Below are positions 17,340 through 24,434 of a DNA stretch of 64,000 nt, one piece after another. The stretch comes from JBCBAP01 sp038532435 (GTDB taxonomy: Bacteria; Pseudomonadota; Alphaproteobacteria; Rhodobacterales; Rhodobacteraceae): positions 50,694 through 114,693 of the forward strand of contig JBCBAP010000004.1 in assembly GCA_038532435.1 (NCBI GenBank). Reading direction: 5' to 3'. Under the pieces are notes generated by a model. The model had not been told where the DNA came from, did not search any database, and saw nothing but the letters and a program-made list of their open reading frames with translations. The position numbers and the translations under genes are program-made. The first letter of the stretch is position 1; the number at the start of each line of letters is the position of its first letter.

Positions 17340-18566
17340 CTACCCTTTCACGGAACCCGCGGTCAGGCCCGTGACCAGGAACCGCTCGAAAAACAGAAAC
17401 AACGCAAGCACCGGCAGGGTGACGATGACCGCACCGGCCATGAGGTGCTGCCGGGGCACCTCGGACGAATTGAGTGAAACGACCGCGCGGGGCAGCGTGA
17501 AGATATCGGGCGTGTCGAGGAACATGAACGCGAACAGAAACTCGTTCCACGCGATCATGAATACGTAGAGTGCTACGGAGGCGATGGCGGGCAGCGACAG
17601 GGGAAGCGTGATCTTCCAGATGACGGCGAGACGGGAACATCCGTCCATCATCCCCGCCTCCTCAAGCTCCGAAGGCAGGCCGCGGAAGTATCCCTGCAGC
17701 ATGTAAAGCGCGACGGGAATTGTCGTCGCCGGATAAATCACGATCAGCCCGAGCAACGAGTCCCGCAGCCCGAGCTGGCTGAACACCGCGTAGAGCGGGA
17801 TCACCAGAACGATGGCCGGCACCATGTAGATCAGCAGGATCGAGCGAGAAAAGGTCTGTCGCCCGGGGAAGTTGAGACGCGAGATCGCGTAGGCACCCGG
17901 GATCGACGCGGCCAGCGTCAGCACCACGGTCACAACGGACACCAGCGTCGAGACGAGGATGAAGCGGCCGAAATCGAAGGTCGTGAAGAGCTCGATGTAG
18001 GAGCTGAAGAGCTCCGTCGCGCCCTGGCTTATATTGATTGAGTAATCCAATGGATTTTGAAGTAGTTCCGCCTGTTTTTTGAAGCTCGTCATCAGCATCG
18101 CGTAGAAGGGCAGGACGACGATTGCGGTGAAGAAAACGAAGCCAAGACCCTTGAAGGCCCGTCCCATCACCTCCTCAGCGCGATAGCGGTTGAGCGTCCG
18201 CCAGTCCCGGCCCCGGAACGCCACAGCCACGGCGCCGATGGTAAGGCCAGACAGGCAGATGAGGGCGATGATCGCCCAGCCGGACTGCGCCCCGAACGCG
18301 AACCCGAGCGGGGTGAAGAAGGTCGCGAGGCACAAAACGAGCGCATATGCTGCCGCCCCGTAGCCCCACGCGACCACGTCTCCGAACCGCGGCACGCACA
18401 GAAGGTGGGCAAACGCCCCCACGACACCGCCAAGAACCGCCGGCCAGACCGTCAGCGTGGCGGGTGCCCCGAAGGCCATCGTGATCGCCATGCCGAACAC
18501 CACCACCACAACGAAACCCCAGACGGCACCAAGTGCCACGGCGAGTGTCACACCACGGCGCATCAC
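17340..18566 (-). CDS. Sugar ABC permease (MalG-like) with extra N-terminal membrane domain
   Basis: A 408-residue permease; ordinary MalG-type subunits have about 280 residues. Residues about 140-408 are the normal unit, with the EAA loop EEAGMMDGCSRLAVIWKITLP and the C-terminal LTAGSVKG. The first 115 or so residues add about four hydrophobic segments (beginning LAVALGAVWGFVVVVVFGMA) with no counterpart in standard MalG. The start overlaps the upstream permease stop by 4 bp, so the long form is the natural reading. The extension's role is unknown. Confidence 0.85.
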   Translation of the reverse strand: MMRRGVTLAVALGAVWGFVVVVVFGMAITMAFGAPATLTVWPAVLGGVVGAFAHLLCVPRFGDVVAWGYGAAAYALVLCLATFFTPLGFAFGAQSGWAIIALICLSGLTIGAVAVAFRGRDWRTLNRYRAEEVMGRAFKGLGFVFFTAIVVLPFYAMLMTSFKKQAELLQNPLDYSINISQGATELFSSYIELFTTFDFGRFILVSTLVSVVTVVLTLAASIPGAYAISRLNFPGRQTFSRSILLIYMVPAIVLVIPLYAVFSQLGLRDSLLGLIVIYPATTIPVALYMLQGYFRGLPSELEEAGMMDGCSRLAVIWKITLPLSLPAIASVALYVFMIAWNEFLFAFMFLDTPDIFTLPRAVVSLNSSEVPRQHLMAGAVIVTLPVLALFLFFERFLVTGLTAGSVKG

Positions 18567-19828
18567 ATCCCCTCCTCTTTCGGGACGAAGCGGAAATAGA
18601 CCCAGACAAAGATCGCGAGCATGAAAAAGATGACGACAGCCACCGCCGCCCCGGCCCCAAGATTGGAGAGCGCGAACGCCTGTTCATAGACATTGACCGT
18701 CAGTGTCCGCGTGCCGGAAGCACCCCCTGTGAGCAGGAAGATGTCGTCGAACTTGTTGAACGTCCAGATGAACCGCAGCAGGAAAAGCGTGGAGATGATG
18801 CCGATGAGCTGGGGCATAGAGATGTACCAGAAGGACTGAAACGGTGTGGCGCCGTCCATCTCTGCCGCCTCGTTGAGGTCAGCGGAAAGGGATTGCATCC
18901 GGGCGAGGATGAAGAGGAAGGCGAGCGGAAAGTACCGCCACGCCTCGAACGCGATCACCGTCCACAGCGCGAGGCCCCGCTGACCGAGGAAGTTGATCGC
19001 CTCCGTCGTTGCACCGGTGGTTTGCAGCATCGCGTTCACCGTTCCGGAGAAGGGATCGAGCAGGAACGTCCATGTGAAAGCAACCGCGATCACGGGCGAC
19101 ACGTAAGGAAAGAGGAACAGTCCGCGCATCACCGCCCGCCCCGGAAAGGATGTCATCAGGAGCTGCGCGGCGAAAAGGCCAAGCACAAGCGCGCCCAGCG
19201 TGCCCCCGATCGTGTAGACGATGGAGACCCAGAGCACCGTCCAGAACTCCGCCGCGTCAAAGACCGTGCGAAAGTTGTCGAGCGTGAAATCAAGGCTTGT
19301 CAGCGCGTTGCGGGACGTACCTGTCACGACAGGCTTGGAGTCCCGAAGCGGCACTGGCTCCCCCTCGAAATAGGCAGGTGTGGCTTCAACAACGCCGCGG
19401 ATTCGCGCCTGGCTGCGCGGTTCAAGCGTTCCGACATCGCACCGAAGCGTCGCGTCCTCCAGCGTGCAGATCTCGTCCATCTCGCTGAGAACGAGGCCGG
19501 GTGGCAGGGTATCGACGAGAACCGTGTCCCGGATCGCCTCGCGCGGAGAACTGGAGCGGATCCGGTATTCAAGATCCACCCGGTCCCCCGCCGTCTCCAA
19601 CGCACCGCTGACACGCTCGCGGACAAGCGGTGTGGCTGCACGAAGGTCGGCCAGTTCAACAGGCTTTACCGAAATCCAGAAATTGGCGAACACCGGGATC
19701 AGCACCACGAACAGAACCGCCGCGACGGTCGGGGCGAGCATGGCGAAGGCAAGGCGCATTTCCCGCCGGGCGATGGGCCCCATGCGCTTGCGCGCGACCT
19801 CCAGCTCTTCTGGCGTTGCCTTGGTCAT
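18563..19828 (-). CDS. Sugar ABC permease (MalF-like) with a DUF11-like periplasmic insert
   Basis: A 421-residue permease. After the first membrane segment (about 28-52) comes a loop of some 120 residues before the second segment. Within it, 68-150 read like a DUF11-type beta-sandwich: DTLPPGLVLSEM, then C121, then C130-DVGTL-EPRSQARIRG, the usual 'LPxGL...C...C.lGtL.pG' pattern of that domain. The remainder is a regular MalF core with EAA loop NEAAEMDGATPFQSFWYISMP. The start ATG at 19828 overlaps the LacI stop by 4 bp. E. coli MalF also has a periplasmic insert, but of another fold. Confidence 0.82.
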   Translation of the reverse strand: MTKATPEELEVARKRMGPIARREMRLAFAMLAPTVAAVLFVVLIPVFANFWISVKPVELADLRAATPLVRERVSGALETAGDRVDLEYRIRSSSPREAIRDTVLVDTLPPGLVLSEMDEICTLEDATLRCDVGTLEPRSQARIRGVVEATPAYFEGEPVPLRDSKPVVTGTSRNALTSLDFTLDNFRTVFDAAEFWTVLWVSIVYTIGGTLGALVLGLFAAQLLMTSFPGRAVMRGLFLFPYVSPVIAVAFTWTFLLDPFSGTVNAMLQTTGATTEAINFLGQRGLALWTVIAFEAWRYFPLAFLFILARMQSLSADLNEAAEMDGATPFQSFWYISMPQLIGIISTLFLLRFIWTFNKFDDIFLLTGGASGTRTLTVNVYEQAFALSNLGAGAAVAVVIFFMLAIFVWVYFRFVPKEEGM

Positions 19829-20847
19829 CGGCGTCCCTCCCCGTTCGGTGGTCCGCTGGACGCACGCACCGCGAGCCGCACCGGCAGGGTGACCGACCTG
19901 AGCGGCGCCTCGGCGTTGGCGCGCCGGGCGAGAAAGGCATCCGCCAGTTGCTGTCCCAGACCCTTCGGATCGACCTCGACCGTCGTGAGCGGGGGCACCC
20001 AGAGCCGCGCATCCTCGATCCCGTCGAAGCCGGTGATTGAGATGTCCCGCCCGACACCATGGCCGAGCTCCGCCACGCCAAGGGACGACCCAAGCGCGAC
20101 CACGTCGCAATTGCAGACGAGGGCGGTCACGTCGGGATGCTCTTGGCAAAGCGCGATGGCGGCGTCCTTCGCCGCCGTCTTCGTCTCCTCGCAGCGTCGC
20201 ACGATGGGGGGATGTCCGTTGCCGGCCATCATTGTCCCCAGATAGCCGCCGATGCGCTGTCGCAAGGTGGGCGTGTCCCGGTCCCCGCCCAGAAACGCTA
20301 TCCTGCGGTGACCAAGGTCAAGCAGGTGCTGGGTCGCCCGGGCGATCCCTTCGGAATTGTCGACGCCCACATGGTCGAATGGAAGATCGGGGAGGGAGCG
20401 AAGCAGCGTGAGCGTTGCCGGGCTCGCCCGTTTCACCCAATCCACGGTCTCGGGCATCGTCCCGTTTGCGGGCACCCAGAGAAGACCGCCGACGCCGCCG
20501 CCGATCATCGTCCTCAGGTACCGCTCCTGCAGCACCGGGTCATCCTGCCCGTCGAGCACGTGCACAAGAAAGCCCGCGTCGGCGAGGCATGCGTTGACCC
20601 CGGCCACCACCTCCGCATTGAACGGATTTGCGATGTTGTTGATCAGGAAACCGACATCGCTGCTCTCGCCGGAGCGCATCGCAACCGCACGACGGTCCCG
20701 AACATAGTTAAGCTGCTCGGCAACGCGCAGCACCTTGCGCCGGGTTTCCTTGGAGATCCGTCCGTGTCCTCGCATCACCTGGCTGACGGTGGAGACGGAA
20801 ACGCCGGCCTGTTCTGCGACCGTGCGGATGGTGGGACGGATCAGCAT
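19825..20847 (-). CDS. LacI-family repressor of the GH63/ABC operon
   Basis: A 340-residue LacI regulator: helix-turn-helix IRTVAEQAGVSVSTVSQVMR at residues 7-26, hinge and periplasmic-binding-like core (GFLINNIANPF, FDHVGVDN, RRIAFLGG, ITGFDGIE). It is the first gene of the minus-strand operon and is coupled to the permease gene by an ATGA overlap, so it controls its own operon. The start at 20847 places the HTH at the very N-terminus; longer reading frames add non-homologous residues. The ligand is probably the transported glycoside. Confidence 0.9.
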   Translation of the reverse strand: MLIRPTIRTVAEQAGVSVSTVSQVMRGHGRISKETRRKVLRVAEQLNYVRDRRAVAMRSGESSDVGFLINNIANPFNAEVVAGVNACLADAGFLVHVLDGQDDPVLQERYLRTMIGGGVGGLLWVPANGTMPETVDWVKRASPATLTLLRSLPDLPFDHVGVDNSEGIARATQHLLDLGHRRIAFLGGDRDTPTLRQRIGGYLGTMMAGNGHPPIVRRCEETKTAAKDAAIALCQEHPDVTALVCNCDVVALGSSLGVAELGHGVGRDISITGFDGIEDARLWVPPLTTVEVDPKGLGQQLADAFLARRANAEAPLRSVTLPVRLAVRASSGPPNGEGRR

Positions 20848-21150
20848 GTGGCAGCCTTCCCCGCAACACCGCTTTGCAGGAAAGGACGCCCCTGCGCATG
20901 GCCACCCTGCGATGCTGAAATGCTGACGGTGTTGACCATCCACGCTCCATTGTTTTGCCGTGAACTGGAACGTTGTACCAGTCCGATCCACCAATCACTT
21001 CGATAACGCTCTGGAAACACGGCGTATTGCGACTTGGCAGCTCAGGAACAAGCTTGACTAGATATAACGATGTACTTCAAGCTTTTTGCGTAGATCGGGA
21101 CCAGCGGCGCCAACGTTGTTAGGATCCCGACGATCAACTGGGAGGAAGAA
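20848..21150. other. Divergent promoter region between lacI-type gene and solute-binding gene
   Basis: About 300 bases with no convincing gene. It must contain promoters for the minus-strand operon and for the plus-strand solute-binding gene, and holds the palindrome at 20964-20982. Confidence 0.65.
20964..20982. promoter_or_regulatory. LacI-type operator candidate
   Basis: ACTGGAACGTTGTACCAGT is an inverted repeat of two 8-base arms (ACTGGAAC / GTACCAGT, one mismatch) around GTT. GGAACGTT-type cores are common for LacI-family operators. It lies between the LacI gene and the divergent binding-protein gene and could repress both. Confidence 0.6.
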
Positions 21151-22476
21151 ATGACTAAGCTTTTTGCGACCACGGCCCTCGGCGCGATAGCGCTTGCGAC
21201 CGCGGTCTCCGCCGACACGGTCACGTTCTGGACGCTCGAGGAACAGCCCGAGCGGCTCGCGATTCAGGAGGAGATGGCGGCCAAGTTCACCGCCCAGACC
21301 GGCCATGAGGTCGAGGTCGTGCCGGTCTCCGAGAAGGATCTGGGAACACGGATGACCGCGGCTTTCGCGGCCAACAACATGCCCGACGTGGTCTATCACT
21401 CGATCCAGTACGTTCAGCCCTGGGCCGAGGCGGGCATCCTCGACACCTTCGCCGCGACGGAGGTCGTTGAGACCCTCGGTGCTGACACGTTCGCGGCGCA
21501 GCCTCTCGACATCGCCTCCGCCGGTGATGACGAGTGGGTAACCGTCCCCGTCGACGGCTGGACACAGATGGTCGTCTACCGTGCGGATCTGTTCGAGGCC
21601 GCCGGGCTCGCCCCCCCGACCGATTTCGCGAGCATCACCGCCGCCATCGACGCGCTGCACAATCCGCCGGAGATGTACGCGTTCACCACCGCGACGAAGG
21701 TGGACGAGACCTACATGATGCAGGTGCTCGAGCATCTGCTGCTCGCGAACGGCTACTCGCCTGTCGGCGATGACAGCGCCACGAAGCTGAAGGAGGTGCT
21801 GGAGCTCTACAAAGCGACCGCCGATGCCTCCCCCGCCGGTGAGCTCTACTGGAAGCAGTCCCGGGAACTCTACTTCGCGGGCAAGACGGCGATGATTGTC
21901 TGGTCGCCCTTCATCATGGACGAGCTTGCGGGTCTGCGCGACAGCGCTCCGCCGACGATCAATGACGATCCAACGTCCCGCGAGCTTGCCAGCAAGACCG
22001 GTTTCGTCACCCAGGTTGCAGGACCGTCGAACCCCGCCGGAGCGGGCTATGCGGACATCCGCTACATGGGTGTGACCACCGATGCGGACACGGACGCGTC
22101 CGTCGCATTCATCAACTTCGTAATGGATGAAGGCTACGGCGACATCCTGCGCATGGCTCCGGAGGGCAAGTTCCCGGTCCGTCGCGGTACCGCCGACGAT
22201 CCGGAGAAGTTCGTCAACCAGTGGGCTTCCCTGCCCGTCGGTGTGGACCGGAAAGCGCCGCTCGCGGACATCTATCCGCAGGATGTGATCGACAACATCG
22301 TGGCTGGCCTGTCCACGGGCGACCGCTGGGGCCTGAAGGAAGGCGCGCTAAACCGCGCGTCCAAGATCGTGTCGAGCCTCGCCTACAACCGGATCGTGCG
22401 GGACTATGTCGATGGCAACATCTCTGCCGACGATGCGGTCGCCGCAATCAACGCGGAAGTGGCGAAGATCGACTGA
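21151..22476 (+). CDS. Extracellular solute-binding protein, family 1
   Basis: A 441-residue periplasmic sugar-binding protein with signal peptide (cleaved after about residue 21, AVSA-DT) and the family-1 opening VTFWTLEEQPERLAIQEEMA. WTQMVVYRADLFEAAGLAPP is the typical hinge segment. It is transcribed divergently from the LacI-led operon that encodes its permeases, ATPase and GH63 enzyme, and ends at a strong terminator. Binding proteins are needed in excess over permeases, which explains a separate promoter. The ligand is unknown. Confidence 0.9.
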   Translation: MTKLFATTALGAIALATAVSADTVTFWTLEEQPERLAIQEEMAAKFTAQTGHEVEVVPVSEKDLGTRMTAAFAANNMPDVVYHSIQYVQPWAEAGILDTFAATEVVETLGADTFAAQPLDIASAGDDEWVTVPVDGWTQMVVYRADLFEAAGLAPPTDFASITAAIDALHNPPEMYAFTTATKVDETYMMQVLEHLLLANGYSPVGDDSATKLKEVLELYKATADASPAGELYWKQSRELYFAGKTAMIVWSPFIMDELAGLRDSAPPTINDDPTSRELASKTGFVTQVAGPSNPAGAGYADIRYMGVTTDADTDASVAFINFVMDEGYGDILRMAPEGKFPVRRGTADDPEKFVNQWASLPVGVDRKAPLADIYPQDVIDNIVAGLSTGDRWGLKEGALNRASKIVSSLAYNRIVRDYVDGNISADDAVAAINAEVAKID

Positions 22477-22491
22477 TCCGCTCAAATCACG

Positions 22492-22519
22492 AAGGGCACG
22501 CGCCTCCGCGCGTGCCTTT
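22492..22519 (+). terminator. Rho-independent terminator after the solute-binding gene
   Basis: A 12-base-pair stem (AAGGGCACGCGC / GCGCGTGCCTTT, one G-T pair) with a four-base loop, ending in TTTC. It lies 15 bp after the stop codon. Confidence 0.8.
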
Positions 22520-22658
22520 CTCGTCGGTGTGTCGGGCATCGACCGACAGGTCGCAATCGCCGTCAAACGTCGGTGACAGCCCGATGCGGCGAAGATCCTA
22601 GCGCGGAGGTTGTAGAGCCGCTGAGCCATGTACGCTTCCCGCCCCAGCCCTCATTTGC

Positions 22659-22714
22659 TACCCTTAAATGATTGTAACTCAACAATTTTGATGTATGCGC
22701 AACATGTAAGGGTA
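22659..22714. promoter_or_regulatory. Nested inverted repeats upstream of the MarR gene
   Basis: TACCCTTA (22659-22666) and TAAGGGTA (22707-22714) are a perfect inverted pair 40 bp apart. Between them ATTGT-AACTCA-ACAAT (22671-22686) is a second inverted repeat in AT-rich DNA. The outer right arm ends 5 bp before the MarR ATG. This is a plausible autoregulatory operator and promoter region. Confidence 0.45.
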
Positions 22715-22719
22715 TCTCG

Positions 22720-23187
22720 ATGTCGTCGACCACAACGACACTGGAACAACGATTGGACAATCTGCGCGACCTCGAGAGTCGCCTAACCTTTCGCCTTGCG
22801 GTGATCAGCAAGCAGCTCGACAAGGACGCCCAGGATCTGCTGACCGACCAGCCCGTGAACCTGACCGGGTACCGTGTTCTGAACATCATCGGGACGCTCG
22901 GCGACCTCTCGATTTCCGACATCGGACGCTACACGGAGCTCGATCGCGCTCAGATCAGCCGCACCGCGGTGGAGCTTTCGAGCGCCGGTCTTGTCACCTT
23001 CGTCCACGACCTCCGGTCTAAGCGGAAGAAGATCGTGCGCCTGACCGCAGACGGTCACGCCCTCCTCAAACGGATGAGGCCGACATTCCGAGACCGGCAG
23101 CTTCGACTGCGCGAGGCGTTGGGACAGGACATCTATGACGGGCTGTTGGCTGGGCTCGGCCGCCTTTCGGAAGTTCTCGCGCGGTAG
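22720..23187 (+). CDS. MarR-family transcriptional regulator
   Basis: A 155-residue MarR protein: winged helix at about 60-115 (LSISDIGRYTELDRAQISRT, then the wing DLRSKRKKIVRLTADG) between dimerising helices. MarR proteins are often relieved by aromatic or phenolic ligands and repress an adjacent operon. Here the gene lies 42 bp upstream of pqiA and heads a same-strand series pqiA-pqiA-pqiB-pqiC-reductive dehalogenase, so it is the obvious candidate regulator of all of them. The ligand is unknown. Confidence 0.88.
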   Translation: MSSTTTTLEQRLDNLRDLESRLTFRLAVISKQLDKDAQDLLTDQPVNLTGYRVLNIIGTLGDLSISDIGRYTELDRAQISRTAVELSSAGLVTFVHDLRSKRKKIVRLTADGHALLKRMRPTFRDRQLRLREALGQDIYDGLLAGLGRLSEVLAR

Positions 23188-23229
23188 GCTCGCTTGAACC
23201 GATGCAGAAATTGGCTGTAGGTTTGCGCG

Positions 23230-23832
23230 ATGGACGTCCTCGCCTGCCCGACCTGTGATCTGCTCAACGAAGTTCCGCGGTTGGGCCCCGGCGACCGGGC
23301 GCGCTGCGCGCGATGCAATCGCCTGCTCGTCGCCCGGCGGCGCAACGCGATCGACCGGATGCTGGCGAGTGGCGCGGCGGTGACCATTCTCATGGTGGCC
23401 GCCGTCTTTCTGCCGTTCCTTTCCATATCGGAGATGGGGTTTCGCAATGCGGCCTCGCTTTTCGACGTGGCGGCATCCTTCTCCCGGGGGATCAACGTGC
23501 CGCTCACGCTCGCGGTCGCCGCCTGCATCATCTTCATCCCGATTGCGCGGGTGCTCGCACTCTACGCGGCACTTTTGCCGGTCAGGCTTGGCTGGCGTCC
23601 GGCGCCGCAGGCCGCGCGGCTCTTTCGTTTGGCCGAGGCGCTGAAGCCCTGGTCCATGGCGGAGATCTTCATCGTCGGCACATCCGTCGCCCTAGTGAAG
23701 CTGGGCGGGATCGCGCAGGTCTATTACGGCCCGGCCTTCTGGGCTTTCGTGCTGCTGGTACTCGTCATCGCCCTAGAACAGGCCATCGTGGACAGGACAA
23801 CGGTATGGGACCTGCTCGATCCGCGCCCCTGA
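23230..23832 (+). CDS. PqiA-like membrane protein, first half
   Basis: A 200-residue paraquat-inducible protein A domain: zinc-ribbon CPTCDLLNEVP...CARC at the N-terminus and about four membrane segments. In E. coli PqiA two such units are joined in one chain; here the second unit is a separate gene overlapping this one by 28 bases. PqiA with PqiB and PqiC forms an envelope-spanning lipid-transport system. The split is unusual relative to E. coli, but both halves are open and look functional. Confidence 0.85.
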   Translation: MDVLACPTCDLLNEVPRLGPGDRARCARCNRLLVARRRNAIDRMLASGAAVTILMVAAVFLPFLSISEMGFRNAASLFDVAASFSRGINVPLTLAVAACIIFIPIARVLALYAALLPVRLGWRPAPQAARLFRLAEALKPWSMAEIFIVGTSVALVKLGGIAQVYYGPAFWAFVLLVLVIALEQAIVDRTTVWDLLDPRP

Positions 23833-24434
23833 CAGCCCGTGAGGCTGGCCTTGTCGCCTGTCCGGGCTGCGCGTTGCTCAGCCCCCAGGGCACCGCCGAC
23901 TGCCCCCGCTGCGCTGCGCGTCTGCATTCTCGCCGACCGAACTCGCTTCAGCGGGTGTGGGCCTGGTGGTTCGCGGGCATCATCGCCTACATCCCCGCGA
24001 ACATCTATCCGATGCTGAGCACCTACACCCTCGGTCGCCGTAGCGACGACACGATCATCAGCGGGGTGATCGAACTCATCGCGCTCGGATCGTGGAGCAT
24101 CGCGTTCATCGTTTTCTTCGCAAGCGTGTGCATCCCGCTGATGAAGTTCGCAGTAATCGGCTGGCTCGTCTTCAGTGTGCAGCGGGGTGTGCGCGATCCG
24201 AAGTCAAGCATGCATCTCTATGAAATCGTGGAGTTCATTGGACGCTGGTCGATGATCGACGTGTTCGTGGTCGCGATCCTCTCCGCGCTTGTGCAACTGG
24301 GATTTGCGGCGCAGATTGCTCCGGGACCGGCGGCGGCGTGCTTTGCGCTGTCGGTCGCGTTCACGATGCTGTCCGCCCAGGCGTTCGATCCGCGCCTGCT
24401 GTGGGACGCGGCAAGGACCGATGGGAATGAGTAA
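23805..24434 (+). CDS. PqiA-like membrane protein, second half
   Basis: A 209-residue second PqiA unit with its own ribbon CPGCALLSPQGTADCPRC and four membrane segments including IAYIPANIYPMLSTYTLG, the conserved N-P-x-L stretch of the family. The ATG at 23805 lies inside the end of the first unit, which would couple translation of the two. It overlaps the pqiB start by 14 bases. Confidence 0.85.
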   Translation: MGPARSAPLTAREAGLVACPGCALLSPQGTADCPRCAARLHSRRPNSLQRVWAWWFAGIIAYIPANIYPMLSTYTLGRRSDDTIISGVIELIALGSWSIAFIVFFASVCIPLMKFAVIGWLVFSVQRGVRDPKSSMHLYEIVEFIGRWSMIDVFVVAILSALVQLGFAAQIAPGPAAACFALSVAFTMLSAQAFDPRLLWDAARTDGNE

